Source: Schistosoma haematobium
Lineage: Eukaryota > Platyhelminthes > Trematoda > Strigeidida > Schistosomatidae
Direction of reading: 5' to 3'
DNA length: 64,000 nucleotides
Assembly (NCBI RefSeq): GCF_000699445.3
Contig: NC_067195.1
Coordinates: 59,681,591 to 59,745,590, forward strand
The position numbers and the translations under genes are program-made. Below, piece after piece: positions 1 through 38,613 of the stretch; positions within the stretch are counted from its first letter, which is position 1; every line of letters starts with the position of its first letter. Under the pieces are notes generated by a model, which was not told where the DNA came from, made no database searches, and worked only from the letters and a program-made list of their open reading frames with translations.

Positions 1-1040
1 AATTTAGAACTAGAAAGCAAATTGATTAATTTCTTGTATAGCTTTAGCTTTATGATACTTTGTATGGATCCTTCAATCTTTCCAGCTGTAGATTATCTAT
101 GCAAGTAAATAGCTAAAAAAGAGTAAGATCGCTAAACAAAATAGTTTTGGGCCAATAATACAACTAAAACTCAGTTTATAAGGGTACAGTGCATAGGAAT
201 GTATTTTTAAAAGACTGGTCATGCATAATTTAGTCACCTGATGAGCGGGGTTGTGACTGCAGGTAGAATTACAGAAATTAGCAAATTTAGTTGACTGTCT
301 GTTGACTTTAAAAGTAAGATAAATAGGTCTATTAAACTTATCGTGAACCTCTCTCTTTTTAAGATCGAGATTATGGCTTGTGTCAAATTAGGTACTCATA
401 TATAGGTATTAGATTGAACTGTCGTATCACTGATTATCTTTTTGAGCCATCTACAGAAGCTAATACCCCTTAAATCCTCGGACATTTGGAAATCAGTGAC
501 TCAGGATACACTGTGCCATTATTTAAAATATTTCACAATACAAACGTACAGACTCTTTATCTTCCACCAAATCATTAGCACTGTACTGGATGAAATTTAT
601 TTGCCTCACATGTTATCATATTCCTTTTTAAACTTTATTATCGACGTAATGTCGCTTAACTTCCCTATTGTGTACCGGAGAAATTTGAATACCCACTCTT
701 ACCTAACTAATATTTTCTCACCTGGTCAAGTAACGCCTATTTTCAACTGAGACTTATCAAATATGGTTTATAATAGCTATGTTGGAAACAAGATCGGATC
801 TTCCAAGATTACTAGATAGGTAGATAATCTGAAACGACATATGCGTTAAGCATTTGTTGTCAATGAACATAATCTAGACTGCTAACAATAAACGTAGGGC
901 ATAGAGAAACCCTCAAGTTATGACACCATAAAATTTCCGACTGTCGATCTGTCTTAGTGTATGATAAAAGTACCCGAAAATACTATTCCTGTAATCGATT
1001 TTCTTGTTAATTAAAATAACCCACAGTGTCATTGAATAAG
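1..1040. other. AT-rich stretch, no gene seen
   Basis: This is probably intron of the FERM gene that continues from the left. I looked for an exon ending in phase 2 that would supply the start of the FERM F3 lobe and found none with good splice sites. An open frame at about 442-750 lacks an ATG start and any recognisable domain. Confidence 0.5.
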
Positions 1041-1061
1041 AAAAAGAGAATTCAGCGAAGA

Positions 1062-1197
1062 AAATTTTCTTTTCGACGAAATCATTTACTTAAGCTGTAC
1101 ATTCGTATACATAGTTATATATATATATATACATTTTCCATATAACTATATATACGAATGTACAGCTTAAGTAAATGATTTCGTCGAAAAGATTTTC
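1062..1197. repeat. Hairpin-forming inverted repeat A
   Basis: The left arm (about 1062-1116) and right arm (about 1140-1197) are nearly perfect reverse complements around a short TA-rich loop. The shared core includes TTCGACGAAATCATTTACTT. It lies in FERM-gene intron upstream of the first visible exon. It could be a fold-back element or an inverted duplication; I see no open frame. Confidence 0.85.
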
Positions 1198-1354
1198 TTG
1201 TTCCTTATTTAAGTATAAGAATTTGTTTTGTTTTATAATTATTTTCTCGTGTTGTTTTAAAATGTAACACTTGGCACTTAATGTTAGAATAAAATGTTTT
1301 AATCAGTTAATTGGTTATTCAAGCAGACTATTTTATTGATTTGTATTATAATTA

Positions 1355-1615
1355 TTTAAAACAGATATATAAACGAAGAGTATTCTTTCCAATGATTTCT
1401 CTTCAGGTTTTACAGTTATATACCCAAACTAATAACCCAAAAAATTAACCAGGTTTAAGGCAAAGTACATCATTTATATGCTATAATTTTAAATGATGTA
1501 CTTTGCCTTAAACCTGGTTAATTATTTAGGATATTAGTTCGAATATATAATTGTAAAACCTAAAGAAAAATTATTCAAAAGACTTCGTTTACATATCTGT
1601 GTTTTAATGTGATGG
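1355..1615. repeat. Long hairpin-forming inverted repeat B
   Basis: Two arms of roughly 120 bases flank a loop of about 12 bases near 1485. The inner 40 bases, containing AACCAGGTTTAAGGCAAAGT, match almost exactly. The outer parts match with scattered differences. Pairing may extend further out, towards 1310 and 1680, with lower identity. It ends about 100 bases before a FERM exon. It resembles a miniature fold-back element. Confidence 0.85.
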
Positions 1616-1711
1616 GAAGTTTTCAACGATTATAATTATTTACTGATGTTCGGATAATAAAAATACTATTTAATAACTAAACAAGGAAATTGTACTAATT
1701 TAACTTTACAG

Positions 1712-28215
<26,504 letters not shown>

Positions 28216-28383
28216 AATGACATTAAGTTGAAAGAACACAGCCATCTAATGATACACGATTTCTAAGTAAGGAGTGAATATATATTTTACCTTGATAATT
28301 TTGGTGCTAGCTTGGAAAACATGTGCTATTTTCCTAAACATTTTCAGCTCTTACGATATTGTCCGCACGATTATCAATACAAG

Positions 28384-28389
28384 AATAAA
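28384..28389 (+). other. Polyadenylation signal AATAAA for FERM gene
   Basis: A canonical AATAAA lies about 170 bases after the stop codon, so a short 3' UTR is likely. Confidence 0.55.
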
Positions 28390-28599
28390 ATCTTTTTCTA
28401 TGCGACAGCATCTCTAAGTAGTCATTATGTTTTCATAGAATAACCACCTAATCATCTTTTCAATATGGACGACATAAAGAAACAGGAATTTAATTGCCAC
28501 TGGTTACGGAATTCAGTTCGACAGTATCAGGGAAACTTTTCACCCATTCCACTAAAACATTTTGATATTCTTTATATTACTTAGTTTTGACTATCAGGT

Positions 28600-28665
28600 T
28601 GCAAACAGCTGATGAGAGTCTTCGAAACGACATAGATTTACATTATTCTATCTTGTTCTCCGTAC
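28600..28665 (+). ncRNA. Hammerhead-like motif in an unclassified repeat
   Basis: CTGATGA (28609-28615), an 8-base GAGTCTTC that can form a two-pair stem II, then GAAAC (28624-28628). A homologous copy lies at 3350-3410. Both hammerhead core boxes are intact here. Flanking stem III/I pairing was not shown, so this may be coincidence within a repeat. Confidence 0.35.
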
Positions 28666-31600
28666 TGATCAGATAATTGCAAAACTTAATTCAATATATA
28701 TAATAAAACATATGATATTTAATAACGTATTATGAAACAAATTTTTTGTCCGCACATTATAAGTAGTGATATTAATGAATTTATATTTGCGATTAAAAAT
28801 AAGGATAACTCCAACGTTTCACTCGACAGTGTGGTCAAATTATTTAGTTTAAAATGTGAAATTGTGATAAGAGAGGAAACGTATGTAGAAGTGTCTAGAT
28901 ATGGCGTGCAAAAAACCATTGGTCAAATATATCGCCTTGAGCTATTGTCCGGATAAAATCGGTCAGTCTGATTGATAGTCACAAATGAAACTTTTCAGAG
29001 AGTAATTGGAATGAAAGTTAATAAGCCTGGTTTTTTAAAACATATCTAAACGTGAGTGATTAAAACGAATGGGTGTGCACTACTGTTCTCCACATAACAT
29101 GAAATCAAACAGAAGTAGTAGATTGAATCTATATTCACTTATTATTCAATAGTTGCTATGTTGCAGTTGATTTTACCCCATCTCATATACTTTGGTTGTT
29201 TGGGTTTGCCCTTATATATATGCGACTTCGAATCCACCAGGAAGCATTAGTTCCTTCAAGACTACAGGTACACCTTGCCAACGAGTGCCAAATAACAAAA
29301 AACTCAGGTCTAGGGCTTCTTATAGATTACTTCCGACCATTTAACATCTCCCGGGAAGATTTTTGTCCAGCCGACTATTTATCTCGTTTCTTTTGAATAT
29401 AATATCACTATTCTGTCTTCAAGTTGTTTGGGGAATATGCTTCAAGTGTAGTTCGTGTCCCTTTACCTTGCGTTCAATTGTTGCGATGTCTCAAATACAT
29501 ATACGGCATTGCAGTTAGTATTTTTGATCTCATAGGCATTTATGTCATCCTTCCACGGACTCTACCTCAAACTTTTATTAATACAGTTTTTATGATTTTC
29601 CCAATCTCTTTTGAAGTTCCTTTCAGGTATGGGATAGTCATCAAGTTGACAAATTCTTTCTGTTGATCCTTCTTTTCTCCCAAACTTTCTTCTTACCTAT
29701 TCCTTTCACAGTTTTTATGATAGTTATCTATCGTCATTGTTGGTACAACTAAGTTTTACCCGGTTTATCTGTTTCTCAGTTCTATAACAAGTTGATGAAC
29801 TCTGTTTATCAGATTTGTAATGACTTAATATTACTGACAGATCATTTTCTGATCTGTAATCTGGATATTTCTGAGAATTCTATGACTTTAGGAATATATT
29901 CACTTTATAAACAATTATTATATTATATTTCACATAAACAGTCAAGAAATGCTTATTTGGGTCAACAAATTTGGTGTCATTGATGAATTTGGTACTATCT
30001 GATATACAGTTGATATTTTCAGAATGTCTAATCCATCCCGCTTTCTAATTTGAAAGGTGTTATCTACATACGGTGACTAATATTTGGATGAGAAAGAACA
30101 TCTCGAAGTCAAAGTTTCCTCCAATGGATCCATAAAAAGTATGCAACAATTGGAGGTACTGTAGGTCTCATCGCTCCACCTCCTGTTTGCCTGTAGAGAT
30201 CTCGAAGTCTGAATAAAGTTTTAAAAAGGCTTCAAGCCAGTGTGTGATTTTAGAAATATGTATATCCTATGTAAGGCTTTCTTAACAGAGACATTAGCAA
30301 GTAAAGAATAAATATTAGAATTTACCATTAATCCGTATCCTTCTATATATATAGGAGGTTACTTTTAAAAGTAAGAATTATCTATTTACATGATATTATT
30401 ATTTTTTCATTTTATTGTAAGAGATTTTTTTACATTCACATGAAATTGAGCGTTAATAATGATGACTGGTTTTCGAAAAATATGACATGATCTATATCTG
30501 CATTCTGTAGCTCAGGCGATAAGACACCTGGTCAACGAGTCAGTATTTACTTTTTGAAACCTTGTGGTAAAATAAGTTTATTTTCAACCCTAATTTCTAT
30601 ATTTGTAGAACATTTATGACGAACAAGTTAATTTTGGAAAAGACTGGGAGGACTGTTAGTCCCGTGCTTTATTATTAATCAAATGAATGAGAAATCCGCA
30701 CATTCAAATGAAACAGAAGTTAATTTACATGCTACAAGTGGTACAACAAAATAAACGTGGGTTAGGTTTTGCGTTACATATAGAGTTAAATACTCATTTG
30801 TCGTTTGATTAGTACCTTATTATGAACAAGATTCCGTTCACAGCAAAGTGTACTCAGTTCATAATTTTAATTACTTTTCACACCTAAGTGAAGAGAAACT
30901 TATGGTTTTTTAGGAAGATGTTTAGCATATAAATTGTTTTTTGTTATTTTCCTTCAACAGATAAAATCAACAGAATGAAACTAATTATTCTATCTCTCAT
31001 CATACAGTGCAAATGAAGTAACTTTTAAAGCTGGTAAAATCAGTTCAAACTTCCTCTCCTTGTACACAGTTTACGTTGAACACATGAGAAGTTTCAAGTT
31101 ATGTATTCATAATTTTTACGTTGTATTTCTAAATATGCATCCATTTATGAAGTGCAGGATAAATGAACTCAAGTATTTATTACAATCAAATGTTTCATTA
31201 ATTCAGTTTGTGATACCGTAAAAAGAACTCAAAAAAAATGTAGTTCATCGATTTCACTGGTAGTTATTTTTAATTATAACCCATTGAGTGTTGATATCTA
31301 AATATATAATTATTTGTGATACTAAATTGTGAGATTTTTAAGAAATTCTAAACCACAATCTCCAGAAACAAAAAGTTTCATAGAAATCTACGTTAATTCC
31401 TTCTACCATTTAGTCAATTCATTTGATGAAGTTAACGAAATTTATTAACTTAGAAGTATGTTATTGATAATTCCGTGAGATAGATCTATGTCAACTTGTA
31501 AAATATATAACTAAAAAGAAGTAAATGGCTTAGCAACAATGAATGAAAGAAATGAAACACAAAGTATGTTGCTTTTCTCATTAAGCTTATTGAAGAAGGT

Positions 31601-31990
31601 GATTATGTGACTATAAAACTAAGAAAGAAACAGATGATAAACTTGATAGCATCCGTTGTAACAAAGCACTTTAGATAGTTCGTAACAGGAAATCGGTAAA
31701 CTGTACCAAAAATAACTAGAAAAGAAGACAGCATGCAATCGCCACACCATTATCTCAAACGGACTCACATCGGAATTATTCATGTTCTATGAATATAATT
31801 CATAAAGTAGGATCTAATAATCCTGATACCAATCTACTCTAAATATTTTACTCAAGTCATATATCTAAACCCAAAATATCCTTGGTGAAACTAAAGACAG
31901 CACTCTCTGTGAGTAAATATTATATTTATTCACATTCAGAAATAAATGAGAGTGAGATTAATAGTTTGGCTATCGAGCATAGTAAAAGGG
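28666..31990. other. Gene-poor intergenic stretch
   Basis: No gene is supported. The segment 29170-29400 has the look of a decayed repeat, with a minus-strand reading including LALVGKVYL-like pieces, and 30090-30250 looks like another. Open frames up to about 80 codons at 28732, 29196 and 29424 lack domains. Confidence 0.4.
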
Positions 31991-34780
31991 CGCCTCAAGC
32001 AGTTATTTGGATGCTTGACCATGTTAATAATTCATATTAAAGGAAAAGAAGTCAATATCAGTGCTCAATACTAATGAATCTTCTAAATGAACACTTGAAT
32101 CAGTTTCCTAAGCTCTTCTAATAACCCCAGACTAACTCTACATGACAACTTGTACACGAGAGAAAAGGCGCGAAATGTGGGAAGAACGCTTTACTCAAAG
32201 GTTAGTTTATGTACAGAAAATTGAGGCTATTTATATAATTTCAGATTATCTTGGGTTTCTGGAAGGTCCTGGAACCCTGTTAAACAGTAGTAGGATAGGT
32301 AATCCAATCAGAAATATGACACATGACTTTACGTTGTAGATGTTCCTGTGAAGCTTCAATGCTGACTGGATGAAATGTTTCCTAGAGTTTTCAGGGCCTC
32401 TCTGGAATTTTTTCGAGGAATATTTTGGGTTTTTTCGACAGATGCCCTCTAAACTTTCTTTTGTGAACATTTGCTACTAAATGATCACTCTATCGATTAT
32501 AGTTTACAAAAGTAGGTTTTTAGGGAATCCATCAGAGCTATTATGCAAGATACGACGATATTCTTCGCCTTAACTGCTATATCGGGGTTTTGTGCCACTT
32601 ATGACTCAATTCTGTACCCATTATAAATTCTCACTCGATTCTCTGTATGGTCAAGTACTAAATACATATTATCATATGAGTTTTGATGATTAAGAATGCT
32701 AGACAACAAAAAGAATCTGTTTGTTAACTTCATCTTCTTATTGGACACTGGTTTGAATACAGCTCATGAGCCAAAAGGAGTTGCTATTTTTTGGTCATTG
32801 TTCAGGGTCGCTTAATTATTGGCGAAATAGATCATTGGTTTGATACACAATAATGAGAAATAACCAATAGCGGCTTAGCGAAGAACTGCTTTCTTATCAG
32901 TCGATGCGAGCCCTAGCAAATAAAGGGACTTTACCATGATTTTCTCTATTTAAACAGTAACAAACCGCTAAAAATCTCAAGATAACAAAGACAAGAGGCA
33001 CTTGGTCTATTTAGGATATATGAGGTAAATCCTGTTACATTTATTTAACATGATTATGTTCCTTAAGAATAGATATCTCTGGAATGTGAGATTCGAAATA
33101 TTATGATAAGTCGGTTCCTCAAGTTTCTGGAATACAAGTAATGATGGATATAAATGTAAAGGGACCCAATGGAGCAACATGTCATCAGCTTCGTCGGATA
33201 TAATGTATCAGAAATCTTCAGCGATATTAAAATTCCCGAGTGATTTTATGTCTTTTTTTAGAAAACAATATTGTCTTCTTGGTTGTTGTAATTCAGTGTA
33301 ATACTTCCCCGAACCTATTTAGTTACGTATTAAATATGTCCAGTCATTTATTATCAAGCGGAATAATGATCTAGATAGGAGCTTACATTCAATTCATACT
33401 TGAAGTTTTGAAACGAGCTGATTTTGTGGAACATTTTTTGGTACTTTACCTTAGGTACCTATCAATAGATTGCCTAGGCTTTCTTTTTTGTACACATTCA
33501 ATCTACAGTTTCTTCAGTGTATGAAGATAATTTGTTAAAACAAGCAGTTTTGTAAACAGTTAATATTATTACTATCTTTGCTAATCTTAATGTACATTGC
33601 TAACAAAAGGCGTTCAATCTGTAGTGTGGCGTCGAGTCGCGGTTGACTATGATCACCACTACAGGAAAACTACGTGCCAGTTAACCGGTAAGATCCCCCG
33701 TAGGCCAAATATCAGAAGGCAGTTGATGGCTGTAGTCGAGATGTATTTGTTGGCGATCTCGTGGTATCGAAAGAATACCGAGATCGTGCCAGGTTACAAG
33801 TGTGGTTACTGAGTGTAACCAAATTCGTGCAATGTCACAACCAACGGAAGGAATAATGCCTTCAGTACAGTCAAACAAACGAGTACAGTAAAACAATCAC
33901 TGGTACAACTGCTTATAATAATAATTGTTTCCATCAAACCAATCACGTTCTCTTGATAAAAGTAGGTCACTACAGATCAATCAATATTGTCCGACCCAAT
34001 CCTACACGCCTTTTCTCCTTTAAAAAGGCAACTTCAGTGTCTCACATTCTCCAATCTCAACATATAATTCAATATACTTTTTCTTCCAAATACCAACGGA
34101 TTCTACCGTCGTCCTTAATAAGAAACCGACGGAAGATAAACAGAGACCAGTAACATTAGATACTACCGTTTCATTTTATTCACGAAAAATGATTTGGTTT
34201 GTGCGAAACACAAAGCATCCTGTTCTTTGTGTATGTTAACCTTTTTCAGTATTTTCCACCTAAGCACAGATCTGATTCATAATTCTCCATTTATTCAAAA
34301 GTACTATTCAGTGAAGTTAACATATTCTATAAGTACTGTCGTTCCTACCTTGCTCATATTTCTGAGAACAAACCTCAAGAAATTTTGTTTTATTGTTTGA
34401 ACTATACTTAAACAGTGAGTGGACTTTGTCACCGGATTAGAATAGGTCAGTGTGGTGTTTGTGCGAACTAACGATTCCTTTGTACTTTTTGAATGCTTGT
34501 TTTCGAATTCCAAATACAGCACATTCGTTCGTGCTTATCTAGTACTTCTTGATTCAATTGTGTTATTTCTGGGTTTTCTAGTTTGTATTAGTAATTCAAA
34601 TACTTCTAACCATCACATTGGCGTCACAATGGAGCCTGCGATGGAATGGTTGGACATACATTCAGATTTTGATGCTCTTAAGGATCACTCGGACTATTGG
34701 TAGGACCCGACCAATAAAGGTCTTACAAATGTCTCTGGTGAGATAACTGGGATAGTGTAGTGACCTAAAAAATTACTTAA
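31991..34780. other. Gene-poor intergenic stretch with old repeats
   Basis: It has mixed composition with blocks of higher GC (about 33590-33860) that are probably degenerate mobile DNA. A frame at 34452-34703 ends PAMEWLDIHSDFDALKDHSD, which looks coding-like and might be an LTR-element gag start, but I cannot confirm it. Confidence 0.35.
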
Positions 34781-34879
34781 AAACGTGAGTATAAGTATTT
34801 ATATCCATCCAACTAGATCATTTAAAAATCACACACTAGACGCGGTCGGAATTGAAATCCCAACTCGAGGATGTGGAAT

Positions 34880-35000
34880 TACTTACTTACGCCCGTTACT
34901 CCTGATGGAGCAAAGGCTGCTGACCAGCATTCCCCAACCTACTATGTCCTTGGCCTTCTTTTTTAGTCCCATCCAATTCTTGTTCACGTCCTAATGTCGA
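34880..35000 (-). mobile_element. Retroposon C-terminal tail fragment
   Basis: On the minus strand the frame reads NWMGLKKKAKDIVGWGM and then SLCSIRSNGRK before a stop. This has the form of the short tail (DRVGWR..V.GLCS) ending many RTE/BovB-like polyproteins. It is severely 5'-truncated. Confidence 0.5.
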
Positions 35001-35599
35001 AATCAGGACCTACGGCCTCGCGTATAAACGCCTAACCTCTAGACCATTAAGCCTGAACCTAACGGTGTTAATGTCCATCTTCAATCGATTCGGGATCATG
35101 CGCAACACTTTATTCATTGTCTAAAGTGGATAACGTCTTGTACCCAATACGGATTTGACTCCAATGGTCACCAATTCTCATTAGAACTCCGTGAAATCAA
35201 TAGTGAAGCTAGTTGTTAGGCTAGCTTATAAGATTACTGCAATCTCCACAAACCGCAATTTCCACAAAAGTTCCATTCACCCATGCGAGCCCATCACAAC
35301 GATTTTAGATGTGATAACATCACTTATATTCAGTAACTCCCCCCACCAGTGAACGTGGGACAAGTAATACTGAACTTTAGATTTCGGTTAATACAGTATG
35401 CATATGCTCCACCCGGTCACGATACATGTCGGGCTAACATTCCGGCAATCAGAGGCCACGTTCTCTCAAAAGATTAGTTGGTCGATGCAGATGAGACAGC
35501 TGAAGACGAATGGAATAAGTTTAAAGTCACGTTCGAACCAAAAACAATAATATTCATTCCATGATCAACACGTAAGCATCACACTGCCATCCACAGATC

Positions 35600-35880
35600 G
35601 GTATGGGTTTGGTGCGTGCTACTTATATTTACATAAGTAGTATATAACGCGAGTCAGGAACGTAATGTCTGGCAGCAGAAGATTGGGATTATCAAGAACG
35701 TAAGAACGGGAATAGAAAACAATTAGTATGGAAACGCAAGAAAATGAAGTCCAAGACAACCATTGAACATTTTGCAAACTAGGTAGTATAGTGTGGTTTT
35801 TCTATTTTACCAATTGACTCTGTAATATTTTGTTGAATATAATTCGGTTAAACTCACCAGTGTTCGCCTTCAGTACAAGG
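35600..35880 (+). repeat. LTR-like fragment, copy 1
   Basis: It contains GCTACTTATATTTACATAAG, AGTATATAACGCGAGTC and GGCAGCAGAAGATTGGGA, matching 52940-53200 in the same order. A TATA-type motif and a polypyrimidine tail fit a solo LTR. The element family is not identified. Confidence 0.4.
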
Positions 35881-38400
35881 CAACCTGAAAGCCGTTGAGT
35901 GCGCGAAACGCTTATGGGACTTGTTCTCGTCAACAGATCACACACCATTTAAGTGCGAGTACCAAAAACCTGGAATATATGTTAAAGGACCAAAGCCAGA
36001 TGTTGCACCACTTAAGAAATAAGACTGGCATAAGATAGCTGTGTTTCCCAAACACGGCTGTTTTCGTATACTAAACGAAGAACAAAACGTGATGATAGGA
36101 TTTCTCTGTTGTTGTTGCACGGAAATTCGAATATACTAGCCGAATCAGATTTTGTCAAAGCTGAGACTTTATCAAATTTTTCAGTGAAGTCTACCCTACG
36201 GTTATTTTTAACAATACTTGTAATAACCACACCAACTGGATACCAACTATAGGACTTGTACATGTAACTGAGGGAGCTGTTATGCGATCGATTATTAACC
36301 TCAAACCTAGTAGGACACCGGGTTCTGGTCGTTTGCATGCACGACTGTTGCCGTCCTTCGTGGAAAATATTTCATGAACACTCGTGCTATTTTTCAGCTT
36401 TGATCGTTCTCAAACCTAGCTCCACAGGATTTGTGGGGTTCGGTAACTAACCCAACACTAGATATCGGGACAAGATGGTCGCTGACTAACTACAAGCACA
36501 CCATTTTAACCAGCATATTAGATCAGTTATTTGAAAAAACAATCCGGACTAATTTACAAAGCATCATGGAATCATAAATTCTGGTAACCCCTGAGCAACA
36601 CGAGATTCGGAATATTTAGTCATGCATAACCAACTTGCTATTCGCGGGAACGGACTGACGGGAATCTCAATACACTGGTTTGTCTTTTGATGCCATATTC
36701 ACAACTTCTAGCAAGGGATCTAATAAGGCTTCTCACTATAATCTTATTCAGACTCTCTGGAGCTTCCGAATCATAGGCGCCGTACGAGAACAGATAAGAA
36801 ATTTCTTCTGTGGCTAAAGTCAGAGGGTTAGTGTAAATGAAACTTATCTGAATGAAAGCCTATCAAAGTGGTGCGACCCAAAAAACCTTCTCAGATCCAC
36901 TGCCTTTTCTTCTCTGCTCCAATGAATTGTCATTATTCCTTAAGACATGAGCATTATTGTTTGTAGACAACATCAAAATCTGTAAAACACTAAGTAGTGA
37001 AGCCAACCATCTCAATCTCCATGCCGATCAGATCGAATCACTTGAGAGGTCCCAAAGTCGGAGACTGAACATTGACACACATCGGAGTAGCGGCACTGGA
37101 CCCTAAATACACGACTTTTGAAGCCAAGCATATAATAAATGAAAATATTTATATTCAACAATTAACATGAAGAGAAGGTCAACAATGGAGAAGGCAAGAA
37201 GATTTAAGTAAATTTATTCGGATGGAATGTCTCATTCACGTGGACGTGGTCAATCTTTATAACTTGCCTTTACTCACATTAAATATATTATTCTGTCTTT
37301 AGCTTAAATGTGTTCTTCAAAAGCACTAAACTTTAAATGGCTTATTCTTGTGGTACGATGAGTTTGAATAGATAATGATTTAACTTCCACGTAAGATCTT
37401 ATTGATTAGGCAGTCAGATCATGACAAATCTACAATTTTAAGATTAGGTCTACTATTATAATAATACCAATAACGACGTGCAACATAGTTCTACAATGGT
37501 ACTTGTCAACGGTATACAATCAACGGTATATCTTTTCCATGCGCGGAGCAACACAGAAACTGAGGAGTAACAGTCGAATCAGAAGTCAAAAAGTAGTTCG
37601 ACGATATATTTGAAGAGCTGTCGGTGTGTCGGGGAGCGTTTATTCTAAGCTGGCTAACAGTTACGGAGGATGGGTAGCACGGTGTACTCAGTCATGGTCT
37701 GGTGCGGATGCGTAACCGAACGCCTTCAACCATGTGTGTATCCTGTAAAACTAATGAGTTCAGCATCAAATGTCGAAGACTTACAGAACCATTAATTTAG
37801 GGGATTTTTTACTGCTTCACGGTAATTCGTGATTTAAAAACAACTTCGTATTGCAATGCAGAAACCAAAAAAGGTTTTTGAGCGTTCTGGTCACTTACCC
37901 AAGCATTCAAACACTTTGACGAAGAAACTTTTCGAAGTTCATATCCCACCCATTTGAGACCACACCTAGAGTTCTGTATCCAAGTAGTCAGTTCATGTCT
38001 CGTTAAAGATACCAACACACTCAGGCATGTTTTGTGTGTGAAAAGATTAACGAAGCGTCTTTTCAAACTTCCTAACTATGATCCCTTTAAACAACTCAAC
38101 CTTTTCTCCTTATCGAAACATAGAACGTGAAGTGACCTTATATTGGTTTTCCGTATCTTTAGTAACGATTTGGGTGTCAAAATGACTGGTCTTCTTCCAC
38201 TCTTCAGAACTAATCATCTAAGGGGCAATAGAAATAAAGGTTCAGAAACCACCATCTCGTAAACTTAGACGGCGGTTTCGTTTTTCTCTTAGAGCAGTTA
38301 ATGACTAAACTGTCTTATCCAGACAATTGGCCGCATCAGTGAAAATTTTTAGAGAGAAACTGAACCCTTACTAGAAAACAGGCTGCAACGCTTAACATAG
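35881..38400. other. Gene-poor intergenic stretch
   Basis: Both strands carry coding-like scraps (36012-36338 and 37809-38066 on the minus strand), but neither has a start, a recognised domain or convincing splice sites. They are probably decayed mobile DNA. Confidence 0.35.
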
Positions 38401-38487
38401 GTCCACCAATCTGCTATCCTCATTCGTGAAGACTGGACGCTGAAGATTGAAGCGCGAGGACGGGATATTGCGTTACTTTATAGAAGC

Positions 38488-38613
38488 ATGACAAATAATC
38501 TTGTTGTTCTGCACATTACTCGCTTACCCAAATATTTTGGACCATATGAATTGCGAAAGTACATTGAGCAATTCGGAAAAGTTCATGAACTCTATATACC
38601 AAAGTCTAAAAAG
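38488..38613 (+). CDS. RRM gene exon 1
   Basis: It starts at ATG 38488 and encodes MTNNLVVLHITRLPKYFG to YIPKSKK. The donor is gttcgt, phase 0. Confidence 0.8.

Noticed and set aside
442..750. 102-codon frame near the left edge, tested as an upstream FERM exon
   Set aside because: It starts at TTG, shows no FERM pattern and lacks a phase-2 donor.
36012..36338. 108-codon minus-strand frame
   Set aside because: No domain, no splice context, and both strands read equally well; likely decayed mobile DNA.
37809..38066. 85-codon minus-strand frame starting KRRFVNLFTHK
   Set aside because: It reads like protein, but I could not find consistent splice sites or any family match.
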